NCBI RefSeq assembly: GCF_000760515.2 | Contig: NW_013546154.1 | Location: 28,926 to 92,925, forward strand | Length of the DNA: 64,000 bases | Reading direction: 5' to 3' | From: Mitosporidium daphniae | Taxonomy: Eukaryota; Microsporidia | Shown: in pieces, positions 32,787 through 42,953 of the stretch | Layout of the letters: every line of letters begins with the position of its first letter | Numbering within the stretch: the first letter of the stretch is position 1 | The notes under the pieces: model-generated | Seen by the model: the letters and a program-made list of their open reading frames with translations, nothing else | What the model was told of the DNA's origin: nothing | Database searches by the model: none | Translations under genes and position numbers: made by a program

Positions 32787-33050
32787 TTCCCACCCTACAA
32801 TTACTAAATGGACGCTTTGGCGAAGCCGCAGAGCATTTCAGCCGCAGCATGTTTATTGGTGTGCAGATTTTAGCACCTGATCGCTTTGTCAATGGAACTT
32901 GAATTTTTGATGACCGATAATCAAATGATTGCTGCAATTTTAAATTTTTAACTGCCAAATTTGACTTAAATGAATTATTCGGGTGCGTGACTAATTTACA
33001 CCAATGAAACGCAAAATTAGTCGAATTTTGATGCATCGCATTTTTCATTA

Positions 33051-34130
33051 ATGAGACCCACAACCTCAGTGTTTGCTTTGGCTCTTGGTGCCATAGTTGC
33101 TATATCTACGCTATTTTTTCTTTCCACTATTTTTATTGTTAACAAAAGCACGCAAGAAACCCAGCTAGCGGCGTCAAAGCAAGCTATCCCTGGAGTGAAG
33201 CTCTTCGATACACAAGAAAAGTCGCTAAGCCATAAAGCTCACTCGCTGCCAAGTACTAGCCCTGCGCTCACTTTGACTCCTACACATATAGATCCTGCTT
33301 CCGGTTTGGGTGATTTTATGTCTTCTAGCGTCTTGCTATCGATCATCAGGATTTGTACGATTGGATTTGTTTTTGTTTCAGTAGCTATTTTTTCTAATCA
33401 TTTCCCAAAAAAGCTCACTAGAATTCTGGTGAAAAACGTTCTTGTAGAATATGTCCGTAATGGGGTCTCAGATTTCGTAAATTGGTTCTGGTGTATTCCT
33501 CCACAACCTGCTTCTCCCTTGACGAGGGCTAAAGACCGCCTTTTATCCGTAAGCACCACTATTTTGACAACGATCTTCGGGAAAGACTCATATATTTTAA
33601 ATGGGATATACACGATATTGAACGATGTAATTCTTGATGGAATGCTTATACCAATGTTTAACGCTACTATCATTTATCCTTGCACAAACCCACTTAGCGT
33701 ATTTATCCCTGTTTTTGATTTGCTGATGTATATTCCTCGAATCAGCTTAAATGTTTTTTGTTCCTTAGTTTTTGAACCAGCAAATAACCCCCCTAACCCT
33801 GGTACAGATCCATATTACCCAATTCCTCTGAATAGACTTGCTTTTGGAAGATTGGGTTTCTTGCGCAGCATTGGAGTTATATTCATGTTTGGCGGGATTT
33901 TGTATGCATATCTGTGTCTTATTTTTGCCCTTTGGTCTTTGAATGAAACTATAATATGCTCTATTGGGATGTTCTTGAGCCAGCTGTTTTTTGAAATCCT
34001 GACAATATTATGGAAACTAATGGTGGATGTGTTTTTAATGTTTCTGAATTTCCTCTGGGTTAAACTCTTCACTATGAGAATAGGGAAAAACATATGGTCC
34101 TATTTCGGTTTCGGTGAAAAGAAAAATTAG
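33051..34130 (+). CDS. Multi-pass membrane protein, unknown
   Basis: Single exon, 359 residues, first ATG. An N-terminal hydrophobic helix (VFALALGAIVAISTLFFLSTIFIV) is followed by a 55-residue Ser/Thr/Pro-rich segment and then at least five more hydrophobic stretches, including LLSIIRICTIGFVFVSVAIF, SIGVIFMFGGILYAYLCLIF and LWKLMVDVFLMFLNFLWVKLF. A proline-rich loop NPPNPGTDPYYPIP lies between. The tail is short and basic (GEKKN). No family recognised. The weak resemblance in length and loop pattern to SLC44-type proteins is not enough to name it. Confidence 0.6.
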   Translation: MRPTTSVFALALGAIVAISTLFFLSTIFIVNKSTQETQLAASKQAIPGVKLFDTQEKSLSHKAHSLPSTSPALTLTPTHIDPASGLGDFMSSSVLLSIIRICTIGFVFVSVAIFSNHFPKKLTRILVKNVLVEYVRNGVSDFVNWFWCIPPQPASPLTRAKDRLLSVSTTILTTIFGKDSYILNGIYTILNDVILDGMLIPMFNATIIYPCTNPLSVFIPVFDLLMYIPRISLNVFCSLVFEPANNPPNPGTDPYYPIPLNRLAFGRLGFLRSIGVIFMFGGILYAYLCLIFALWSLNETIICSIGMFLSQLFFEILTILWKLMVDVFLMFLNFLWVKLFTMRIGKNIWSYFGFGEKKN

Positions 34131-34262
34131 CGAATCCGGTTTCCGTTCCAGGGGGGGGGGAGCCTATAAAATTTATTTAGTAAAATTTGACTTTAACATG
34201 CGTGTCCGTACTTGAGATCCAATCAAGTGTGAGGCTGTTCAATTTATTTTCATACTAGCGCG

Positions 34263-34886
34263 TCATCCTTGTGTTTGTTCAAGGCGGCTGTGCAGCCCAT
34301 GTATGGAGCAAACGACGGTGCTCAAAATCCGCAGTATATTGGCAAGTGCCTCCTCAACAGCATCTGTCGCCACTGTGTCCTGCTGAATTGGAGTTAAAAT
34401 AGAAGGCATCTGAGCGGAAGGCGGCTTATATGCGCCTGCTAGCCTTGCCAGGGCAGTTGTTCCCTTCATAATTGCTTCGATGTCTTCAATCAGGGATCTT
34501 TCCCACGGGCGCAGCGGGATCGAATGCTTTCTGATGATCTCCATCGCTTTAAAAGTACGCAGGATGAGCAGCCCGGTGAGACGGAGGCGCCTCTTCAGTG
34601 CTTCCATCCGCAGATCCGCTTGCGTGAGAATGGGAAGTGTTGCGGTAAGTCTGTCAAGAAGCTCATTTCTTTTGCCATCGAGAAGTGCACGGCGGGCAAC
34701 TTGAGCTTCTGCACGCTGGTGCAGGGCATCAAAGCCAACCACGCGGACCGGAACTCGGCGCTCCGAGTCGCCCTCTTCGACAACGACATTCCAGAAGACA
34801 TGGCTGAAAGTGGATGACCCTGCATTGTTGGAAACATCATACGAGAGCGCAATGTGCTCCAATAAAACCAAGGGGTGGGCAGCCAT
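34263..34886 (-). CDS. NUP57: Nucleoporin of the Nup54/Nup57 family
   Basis: Single exon, 207 residues. The region VFWNVVVEEGDSERRVPVRVVGFDALHQRAEAQ contains the Nup54/57 signature (FYNVV...PVRVVGFDALHQR), followed by long helices with LRLTGLLILRTFKAMEIIRKHSIPLRPWE and a C-terminal LARLAGAYK block. It would form the central transport channel with Nup62 and Nup58 partners. No FG repeats precede the domain; yeast Nup57 and animal Nup54 have them, so this version is cut down to the structural core, unless FG repeats lie on an unseen exon. Its codons are more GC-rich than most neighbours. Confidence 0.82.
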   Translation of the reverse strand: MAAHPLVLLEHIALSYDVSNNAGSSTFSHVFWNVVVEEGDSERRVPVRVVGFDALHQRAEAQVARRALLDGKRNELLDRLTATLPILTQADLRMEALKRRLRLTGLLILRTFKAMEIIRKHSIPLRPWERSLIEDIEAIMKGTTALARLAGAYKPPSAQMPSILTPIQQDTVATDAVEEALANILRILSTVVCSIHGLHSRLEQTQG

Positions 34887-35135
34887 GTCAATAAAATTAA
34901 ATTCAATTCGTAAATCTGACGGCGGTGCCTTCGCAAACTACATATGTTGTCATGTCTTTTCATACCCTTCCAAGCGTTGAGTTTTGTCATGCCTCCAATG
35001 TCTGCCCAGGCGTTAAATGGACATCAAAACCATTTTGATGCTGGAGCGCTGCGGCATGACGCCTGTTTCAATATACAACTCGAAGCTTGTCATTGCTCCA
35101 CCGAGTTGAATTAATAATTAAAATTTCAGAGGACG

Positions 35136-37823
35136 ATGTGCCCGCAAACCGATATTCATCATCAGCTGCTTTGGGATGACAGTGAAGATCCTGTGGCAGA
35201 CGAGGTTGAAAGTAATGCACCGCGTATCAAAACCACTACAGGACTGATCATTCTGTGCTTGAATCTTAACGTTGACCCCCCGGGAGTGCAGCGTCCCCCG
35301 CGCGCTGCATCGATCCATGGGTGGACTGAGACAGTGACATTAGCAACAACAGAGAGTACTGGGATCCAGCCACGTGATGAGGCTAAGAAGGCTACTATGC
35401 AGCGAATTGGCGACACCATCCAACAACAATACGCTTCCATGTGGCACGGAAGAGCTCCCCGGCTGCGCTGTCTGCTGGACCCCACCGTTGACGAGCTGCT
35501 CAGAGCTGCCAGTGGGCTGGTTGTTGGTAATGCTGTCAAGCCTGTTTGCATGGCCACCAGCAGCTCGAGCACGTCTAGAACAGAAACCTCATCCCCAAAG
35601 ACTGGCTTGCGGAAGCGCGAGCGGACCACGCCGAGGATAAGAGATGAAGCTGGAGAGGAAGACCCGTGCTCCAACGCCGATTGCCAAAAAGATGTGTCAC
35701 GGTCGCGGCTACTGATCCACTATAATGGGCAAGGCATGCCTGTCATCACGACAGATGGGGAACTTTGGGCATTCAACGCCACATTTACACAATATGTCCC
35801 CGTTGCATTGAGCCGCGTCATTCCCCGCTTAATGCCAACTATTTGGGTGCTAGATACACCGTGGTCAAACAGACTCATTCCCGCGCTTAGCGCAATCGGG
35901 CCTACTAGTGGTGATGGGCAGGCGTTAATGCTTGGCGCTGGTGCAGGCTATGCCTCGTTGCATGGCCATCCAGAAATGCCTGCAGACATCTTTACAACGA
36001 TCTTAACAACACCCATTCGGGCTGCTTTGCATTGGATATCTTGTCGTAACGTGGTTTCTGATCGTTGTGGCAACGCTGGCTTTAGCGTTGGTAGCAGTAG
36101 CGCTCCAGCTGCTGCTGGAAATGCTGACCAGAGCCAGGATCCTACTGACAGGCGTCTAGCAGCTCTTTTGGCGGCCATCACCGATACGATTGCTTGGGAA
36201 GTGCTTCCAGCACCATTATTCAAGCGCCTTTTCCGCAGGGACGTCGTCGTTGCTGGTCTTTTTCGTAACTTCTTGCTTGCACTGCGGATGCTTAACTGGC
36301 AGGGTACTGGTGGCCGTTTGGGATCACCTTGCTCTATGCCTCCGCTACCTGCGGAAGCAATCATTCGCCATCCGCTTTGGGGCCTCTGGGAAACAGTGCT
36401 CACCAGAGAATATCTTGGAGTCCCATCTATGACGTCTGGAATTCCCCCCATGAGGTATGGAGCTTTATCTAAACGTCTTTATAGGGAAGATGGTTACACT
36501 ATAGCGATGAAACAGGATGGATGTGCGCTATTCTTTGCGGCACAAATGCAAGAGCTCTCAATTTGGATCAAAATGATGCTGGAGGAACGTGCGCGTCTCC
36601 TTGCAGCTTATCTTCTTTATCCGGAAGCAAAATCCTTGTCTGAAAACATCAAAGAACATTCCATCGAGCTCAAGAACGTGCATGGTGTCGATCAAAAGGG
36701 GGGAATTGTAGCATGCGAATTATTGCCCATCGTATCACCTACACTATCGATACAGGGATATTCATTATCGCTCCAGCCCTCAAAAGCGCTTTCTCATCGC
36801 TTGGAACAACTTTTGGATGTTACTGCCCCACCATGGCCTCCACTTCTTTACACGCGTATGCACGGCAAGGCCATTGAAGCACTACCTGGATATTCCCCGA
36901 AACGTAGGAGAGATTATCTCCCAATATTGCTACAGGCGCTATTACTGGGTCCGGAACTGCGATTGCGTGCTTTGCACTTGATCTCTGCATACATGATGAT
37001 CTCGGATCGATGCGTGCGTGAGGCTGTAGCTGTAGGGCTTTTCCCGCTTATCACCAGACTTACAACAGCATCGACCAAGGGAATAGACCCTTCCTTAGGA
37101 GAGCGGGTTCTTCTTATTCAGATTTGGGCACGTCTTGTCAAAATCAGTCCCGCTTTAGTGGCCGATGAGGGTGTATTTGCTGCACTGATGCATGCTCACT
37201 GTGACATTAATCCATACCCACAACCCTCTAGTCGCAGGAATACTATAGAGCCCTCTAGCAGTGTTGCTATTTCGATGCCAAACCCACAAGAAGATCACTT
37301 TCCAGGCGATTCGCTTGCATGGTTATTAATGATTGGTATAATGCAACTGCGCCACCTACTACCGCCACCTTGCCCTTGTCGCTATTCTGCAATAGCGAGC
37401 ACTGGGCTCTCTGTATACGGAGTCATCTGGCTGCTTTTTGCTGCCGCAATAGCCTCTTCGCATTGTGAATACTGCAAAAAAAAGCGAGCTCCAGCTCTAT
37501 TCGTTCAGATTGGCCTTTGGTTTAACAGTGTGCCAGAAACAGATGAAAGCAAGGTTCTGTTTACCACCGTCAACGCCCTCGCCTCAACTCTTGACATAGC
37601 GTTTAATTTTTGTCCACCACTGGCTATTACAACAGGGATGCCCCCGGGAATTCTGCTAGCCCCGGCATACGCAAGCGACGCCCTTGGCCTTCAGCGACTG
37701 CGACAGACTCGATCGCTATGGACACTTGCCGGCATAGCCGCAGACCTTTTCTTTGATTCCCGATACACTGTACCGCTTAGCATTGTCAATCCAAGGGACT
37801 TGCGCCTGGCTCATAAGACCTAG
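35136..37823 (+). CDS. KOG1: Raptor/Kog1, TORC1 scaffold, lacking WD40 domain
   Basis: Single exon, 895 residues. The raptor N-terminal conserved (caspase-like) domain is clear: TTGLIILCLNLNVDPPGVQRP near residue 33, the QQYASMWHGRAPRLRCLLDPTVDELL block and LLIHYNGQGMPVITTDGELWAFN, matching the raptor HYNGHG.P signature. An armadillo/HEAT region follows (LLQALLLGPELRLRALHLISAYM and similar). Known raptors of about 1300 residues end in a seven-blade WD40 propeller; here the frame stops after the HEAT region and the 215 bases before the next gene cannot hold one. Function: recruits substrates to TOR complex 1. GC-rich codon use. Confidence 0.88.
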   Translation: MCPQTDIHHQLLWDDSEDPVADEVESNAPRIKTTTGLIILCLNLNVDPPGVQRPPRAASIHGWTETVTLATTESTGIQPRDEAKKATMQRIGDTIQQQYASMWHGRAPRLRCLLDPTVDELLRAASGLVVGNAVKPVCMATSSSSTSRTETSSPKTGLRKRERTTPRIRDEAGEEDPCSNADCQKDVSRSRLLIHYNGQGMPVITTDGELWAFNATFTQYVPVALSRVIPRLMPTIWVLDTPWSNRLIPALSAIGPTSGDGQALMLGAGAGYASLHGHPEMPADIFTTILTTPIRAALHWISCRNVVSDRCGNAGFSVGSSSAPAAAGNADQSQDPTDRRLAALLAAITDTIAWEVLPAPLFKRLFRRDVVVAGLFRNFLLALRMLNWQGTGGRLGSPCSMPPLPAEAIIRHPLWGLWETVLTREYLGVPSMTSGIPPMRYGALSKRLYREDGYTIAMKQDGCALFFAAQMQELSIWIKMMLEERARLLAAYLLYPEAKSLSENIKEHSIELKNVHGVDQKGGIVACELLPIVSPTLSIQGYSLSLQPSKALSHRLEQLLDVTAPPWPPLLYTRMHGKAIEALPGYSPKRRRDYLPILLQALLLGPELRLRALHLISAYMMISDRCVREAVAVGLFPLITRLTTASTKGIDPSLGERVLLIQIWARLVKISPALVADEGVFAALMHAHCDINPYPQPSSRRNTIEPSSSVAISMPNPQEDHFPGDSLAWLLMIGIMQLRHLLPPPCPCRYSAIASTGLSVYGVIWLLFAAAIASSHCEYCKKKRAPALFVQIGLWFNSVPETDESKVLFTTVNALASTLDIAFNFCPPLAITTGMPPGILLAPAYASDALGLQRLRQTRSLWTLAGIAADLFFDSRYTVPLSIVNPRDLRLAHKT

Positions 37824-38039
37824 AGATGCTCCCACCTAGATGTGCAAGCACTTTTTAGCCCCCAACACTGAGTTTAGAAATAGATACAACCGCTCCAACA
37901 CACATGCCGCCATCCATATAGACGACAAGGAACGCCGCCATGCATATAAATAAAAGAAAATGATGCCGTACACAAAATTTCGATTGGAGAAGGACATGTT
38001 GACGAGTATGTTGCTAAAAAGTTGCTTGTAATTTATTGG

Positions 38040-38618
38040 TCACTCGTCATCCTCGACCATATCGGCAGAACCAGCGCCTTTGGCGGTTTCACGCTCGCGA
38101 CGGCGCTTTACACGACCTGGGCGGCCACCAGCATATGGTGAGGTTGCAGCAAAGTCAATATGTCTCTCTGCATCCAAACGCACCGTAAACGAAGGGACAT
38201 CCACGATCTGCCCACCGACGCGGATATGGCGCTGACGGATCAGCACGCGGGCGTGATGGATGCTTTTAGCAAGCTTGGCTTTCCAGATGATTGTCTGAAG
38301 ACGGCGCTCTAAAAAATCTTCAACCTTCAAGGCGAGCACGTAATCGAGTTTTGCTTTGCTCTTGTCCAAGACACCGATGCGCATGAGACGGCGGATGAGC
38401 GCATTTCCCTCGAAAAGCCTTCTAGGCGAGCGTTCCTCCAGGGTAAGCAGCTCACGAGCGGCCTTTCGGATTTTCGCAAGCATGTAGGAGACGCGCCAGA
38501 TTTCACGCTTGTTACGCAGGCCATAACGACCGGCAAGCTGCAGCTCGGCGTCGAGGCGCGCCTTTTCATATGGGCGACGGGGGACCGAATATGTCTTGGA
38601 ATAAGCTCGAATGGTCAT
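38040..38618 (-). CDS. RPS9: 40S ribosomal protein S9 (uS4)
   Basis: Single exon, 192 residues, start [23 protein letters not shown]. The S4 domain is visible in [37 protein letters not shown] (landmark residues only) and the C-terminal RPGRVKRRR tail is present. A longer upstream frame on the same strand is an antisense shadow of eL21; the conserved start fixes the ATG at 38618. Divergent from the eL21 gene, 90 bases apart, so two ribosomal proteins share a promoter. Confidence 0.97.
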   Translation of the reverse strand: MTIRAYSKTYSVPRRPYEKARLDAELQLAGRYGLRNKREIWRVSYMLAKIRKAARELLTLEERSPRRLFEGNALIRRLMRIGVLDKSKAKLDYVLALKVEDFLERRLQTIIWKAKLAKSIHHARVLIRQRHIRVGGQIVDVPSFTVRLDAERHIDFAATSPYAGGRPGRVKRRRERETAKGAGSADMVEDDE

Positions 38619-38708
38619 ATAATAAAAAAGAAAAAAAGTAGCAAAATATTGCAGGGGTATGCAAGATGCAATAACCCTGAATTTGCCAAAAAATTTTCTC
38701 CATTTACC

Positions 38709-39182
38709 ATGCCGCACTCCCACGGATATAGAGCGCGCACGCGTCACATGTTTGCCCGTGGCTTCCGCCAACACGGAGGAACGATACACCTTTCGACATA
38801 CATGATCCCATACAAAGTGGGTGACTATGTTGACATCAAGGCCAATGGTGCCGTCCACAAGGGAATGCCACACAAGTTTTATCATGGCAAGACGGGTGTT
38901 GTCTTCAACGTAACCAAATCTGCTCTTGGCGTCATTGTCAACAAGCGTGTAGGTTCTCGCCTGCTCGAAAAGCGTATTTCTGTCCGCATCGAGCACGTAA
39001 AGCCCTCCAAGTGCAGGGATGATTTCATTGCCCGCATGAAAAGTGCCACTGCTGCGCACGTGAATGGCGAAAAAACGGTTTGTAAGCGAATGCCAAAATC
39101 TCAACGCCCAGCATGTGTTGTGGATTTGAAAAACAATGAGCCGCAGCTGCTGCGCCCAATTCCATATGAATGTAAGATTTGA
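38709..39182 (+). CDS. RPL21: 60S ribosomal protein L21 (eL21)
   Basis: Single exon, 157 residues. Diagnostic text: [23 protein letters not shown], then [36 protein letters not shown] as the conserved core, and [12 protein letters not shown]. The MP start at 38709 matches the family. The tail contains [12 protein letters not shown], also typical. No introns, unlike most genes here. Confidence 0.97.
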   Translation: MPHSHGYRARTRHMFARGFRQHGGTIHLSTYMIPYKVGDYVDIKANGAVHKGMPHKFYHGKTGVVFNVTKSALGVIVNKRVGSRLLEKRISVRIEHVKPSKCRDDFIARMKSATAAHVNGEKTVCKRMPKSQRPACVVDLKNNEPQLLRPIPYECKI

Positions 39183-39388
39183 AGTCTCTAACCTCTCCCC
39201 TAGCCCTCATCTAAGCGTCGTGTGACATTAATAAAGCATAACATTATCATCCACTAGCGCAAGATTAATTAACAATACATGGTGCTTCCGTGAAGTTACC
39301 CGTACCAGTGACTGTTTACATTTTATTGACCCGCGGAATGTGTCAGGTGGACATTGCACGACGCGGAAAAAAGGAAACTGCTTGTAAG

Positions 39389-39972
39389 CTATTGTGCCTG
39401 ACGTTCCAAAGCATCTGCATGCGTTACATAATGGTTCACGGCCGTGCGGCTGCTCTCCTGCAGCTCGCCGCCCGCGATAAGCTCATCCAGAATGTAATAG
39501 GCCTATGATTGGTAAGATTGTCATAAGCAGACAAGTATAAACGCGAAAATGGCGGCAGCAGCAATATGATTTTGCAATGCCGTAATAGAAGGGCAATCAA
39601 AGCTTACCTTCTCGTAATTGAAAATGAGGTCAAGCTCACAAACGTTGCCAAAGTACTGATCAAGGCTCTCCACAAATCGCTGGATCCACTCTAGTGCTAG
39701 TAGCTCATTTGCATCCAGGGTGATGCCTGCAATGATGAAAAGCGAGGCGTAGCGCTTGTAGACTATCCGAAGATCTGGAAATCAAACCTACGCGACATAC
39801 CTGAATACTCGACAAAGTTGCATTGCTTTGACTTTCGGGCAAGGATCAGCGAGGAGAGATCCCGCGTAATCTTTTGTCGCTCCTGAAGAGGAATTGTGGC
39901 ATCCCACCACTTGGAGAGACGAACCTTTGACTGTCTGTTGATGAGCAACAGAAAGCTCATCGAAATTGCCAT
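39389..39972 (-). CDS. Clathrin adaptor AP complex sigma subunit
   Basis: Three exons (introns 39800-39775 and an unusually long 39607-39503, 105 bases) encode 150 residues. The sigma/longin fold is unmistakable: [103 protein letters not shown] (read as landmarks), and a C-terminal DALERQ that resembles AP-1 sigma more than AP-2. Role: small core subunit of a cargo adaptor at trans-Golgi or endosome. The AP-1 versus AP-2 choice is inference. Confidence 0.92.
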
Positions 39973-40274
39973 AATCTGCGATTTAGGAATGAAAATTTTA
40001 TTCGAAAATAAAAGCTTTAACTTGCCAATTGAAGCGTAGCTATAAAGTGCATGCCATCCCAATTGGATGCCTAATGGTGCTCGATATTGTGCCTGGGCAG
40101 CACATTGATTTTTCTGTATCTACGGCAGGTTTCCAACTGGGAAATTCCCCACATTAGATAATTTTAAACATCCCCATGATGATATACTAGATTTACAAGC
40201 TGTCAATGTAGATAAATTTAGGTCCCGTTATATCAGAGAGCCTGGTTAAGAGGAGCCATGCCCACATCTAGACA
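39973..40274. other. Intergenic stretch, no gene seen
   Basis: 302 bases between divergent AP-sigma and kinase genes. A hairpin-like GTGCTC...GGCAGCAC near 40076-40102 recalls the 5' stem of U6 but no ACAGAGA box follows. A few GATATACTAG-like words occur. Nothing else supportable. Confidence 0.35.
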
Positions 40275-41574
40275 ATGAGGGCAACTTTTTGGTATTGGTG
40301 GGTTTTTGGTATCGCCCTTTGCATGTGCGAAGAGACTTCCAAGCAGGCAACGATCGCTGAAAAGCAAAACCTGCTTAACCACAAGTATTTAGAAGAGGAG
40401 ATTAAGAGGCTTACTTTGCCGGAAAGACCGCTAGATCATTACCAAATATTGCAAAAACTGGGTGCTGGCGCATTTGGGCAAGTATTTCTTGCAAGGTTTC
40501 AAAACTCATCAGAAAAGGTAGGTGTAAATGCCGAATAGTCTCCATTTGCAATATAGGTGGCCATCAAGAAGCTCACCAACACCAATGACATCTCGCTATC
40601 CTATGCAATTAATGAGATCACCATTGGAAGGGAAATTCTTGGTAAGTTTTTTGTCCATTTTTTCTCCAGGCGATAACGCGCACATTGTAAAGTACAAGGA
40701 GGCATATTTTTGGGAGCACCAGGTTTGGATGGTGATGGACTACGTTCCTGGGATTGCAATTTCCAAAATCCCATCCAGGTTCTGGTCATCATCTGCTGTG
40801 ATCCAGGTGCTACTCCAGCTCACAAGTAACCAATGATGACTATTTAAAGATGTTCTGGTGTCCTTCCAACGCTTGAAAATATGCCATGGGGACTTTCTAT
40901 TTTCGAATATTTTTATTACCATCGACAGGCCAAGAATTGTCATCCTTGATTTTGGGCTTTCACATAAAATGCTGCCCGCAGATTCTTCAATGAAGCGATC
41001 ACACAGAGATCGGTTTCGATTTACATCGGAATTTAAAGATCTAATCAAGTTGAAAGAGATTGCCCGATATCTGAAAAAAGAGCTCTCATCAATATCTTCT
41101 AAAGCCAGCGATATGATAGAAGGCCTTAATCGGGCGTCATCTCAAAAAGACCTTATAAAACTGGTATCTTGTAAGAAATTTGCAAATCTTCAAAAGAAAA
41201 AAATCCCCTTGGATATGCATGCAATCCTCAAGAAGATACATATGAGGAAAATGATACTTGCCTCCTTTCAAGCGACAATTAGCGACAAGAATAATCGCGT
41301 ACAAGGTTCCACTGAAAAGGAGGACACTTCTGCTCTGGTTGACTTGATAGATTCTTTTGAAGAGAACTGGAGTGATTATCAACTTTCGTCTTCTTCTTCA
41401 AATACATCGTACCTGGCCTCGTTGCCATATGGATATGGTCCAGAGCTTCTTCCATACAGGGGAGATAGCTTTGTAGATCAAATGGAGACATTCCAAGTGC
41501 CGCTCATATTGTCCAACGAGGGCTACGGGGATAAGGAAAAGGAAAAAGAAAGCATCTCTGGTAAATCTAAATAA
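40275..41574 (+). CDS. Protein kinase-like protein with signal peptide
   Basis: Four exons (introns 40518-40556, 40642-40669, 40826-40849) encode 402 residues. The N-terminus MRATFWYWWVFGIALCMCEE is a strong secretion signal. The N-lobe is complete: LGAGAFGQVFLARF (glycine loop), VAIKK (lysine) and an EITIGREI helix glutamate. The catalytic loop is CHGDFLFSNIFI, with HGD in place of HRD, followed by ILDFGLS (DFG). After that the activation segment lacks an APE motif and the C-lobe is short and helical (DLIKLKEIARYLKK), followed by a 200-residue unknown tail. Such features recall secretory-pathway or Bud32/POMK-like atypical kinases. Site of action, probably ER/Golgi lumen, is inference. Confidence 0.75.
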
Positions 41575-41754
41575 ATTTTTCTCTTCCAATGTTTGCTTTA
41601 AATTATAAATTGTATATTTTACGTGCACGACGCCGCTAACATCTTTGCAATGTGTTATTTGATTCAAATTGAAGTTGATGTCGTTAGTTTAACTGCAATT
41701 TGTGCCCAGAAAGATGCAAATTTTATTGAAGGAAAGATTTTTCGGCAAAAATTT

Positions 41755-42843
41755 ATGATCAATTTTAAGGTTGCGGTGCGCCATCTGTCCGGGGCTGGCC
41801 CATCTCCAAGCGGTGGATTGGTTTTATTTTCAAAACACGGATCCGTTGGCCTTGTCAAATTAAATCGACCAGAGTCACTGAATTCACTTTCTTCTGTGCT
41901 TTTTGACGAGCTTCTCACTTGCCTGAAAAAATGTGACTTGGATACCTCGATCGGGGCCATCGTGCTGACCGGTAGTGAAAAGGCATTTGCTGGTAGCATT
42001 TTTATTCTTAATATGGGACTAGCCGGCGCCGATATCAAAGAAATGAGCGAGCGAACATTCTCTAAAAACATAAACGAGAATTTCCTTGGTAATTGGTCGG
42101 AGATCCAAAAAATTCGAAAGCCAATAATTGCAGCCGTTAATGGATTTGCCGTAAGCCCCGCCCATCTCATTTTGGTAGCTTGGGGGTGGTTGCGAGCTTG
42201 CCATGATGTGCGATATGATATTTGCCGGGTCGCGGGCAAAATTTGGTCAGCCAGAAATCAAACTTGGCACGATTCCTGGTAAGTTGCCAATATGATCTAC
42301 ATATGAGCTAGCCCCTCATATAGACCACCTTTTACAATTACATGCTCCGTGACTTACGTCTTACATTTTGTTATTTTCCGCCCCATCTGGTCAGTTTTGA
42401 CAGCATATAGGGGGTGGGGGAACACAGAGGCTGTTGCATGCTGTTGGAAAGTCGCTTGCCATGGACATGATACTCACAGGGAGGATGATCACCGCTGATG
42501 AGGCCAAGGCTGCAGGTTTGGATCTTTTTTCATGATGAGGATTTGTTTCCAGGATCTTTCCATCAGAGACTTTGGTAGATGAGAGCATAAAGGTTGCCGA
42601 AACTATCTCTGAATATTCGAAACTAACGGTTTCCTTAGCTAAGGAGGCTATAAATTCAGGTTTGTCTTTGTTTGACGATTTTTAGCAATGGAAATGCCTC
42701 TTTCCCAAGGGTTGCTCTTTGAGCGGCGTTTGTTCCAAGCTACATTTGCAACGGTAAATTCCCGCCTTCATCTGTAGACTGACCAAAAGGAGGGAATGGC
42801 CGCTTTTCTGGAAAAGAGGACTCCAAAGTTTTCGGATCAATAG
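41755..42843 (+). CDS. ECHS1: Mitochondrial enoyl-CoA hydratase
   Basis: Second step of beta-oxidation. Seven exons (introns 41993-42022, 42151-42178, a long 42279-42410, 42516-42539, 42660-42685, 42754-42777) encode 274 residues. The start [15 protein letters not shown] is a plausible presequence. Crotonase motifs: [22 protein letters not shown] (oxyanion hole), [20 protein letters not shown] and [19 protein letters not shown] with the catalytic glutamates, then [12 protein letters not shown]. The order is standard. The 132-base intron three is the longest in the window. 3-Hydroxyacyl-CoA dehydrogenase at 58801 is the next enzyme of the pathway. Confidence 0.93.
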
Positions 42844-42953
42844 ACTTTATGACAACGGTTCTTCATAAATGGACCAAATAAAAGGAATGCCAAAATAATG
42901 CAACAAGCCACCTTGATCGTCGAGTTTGGACAAAAAATTTATTTTAATTTTCA

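Noticed and set aside
35948-36451. 167-codon minus-strand frame inside Raptor
   Set aside because: Complement of GC-rich Raptor codons with biased composition; no start context or homology.
38619-39104. Minus-strand 5' extension of the uS4 frame up to 39104
   Set aside because: It is antisense to eL21, and the conserved uS4 start [10 protein letters not shown] fixes the ATG at 38618.
40076-40103. U6 snRNA-like 5' hairpin (GTGCTC...GGCAGCAC)
   Set aside because: The following ACAGAGA box and U2-pairing regions of U6 are absent, so it is a chance hairpin.
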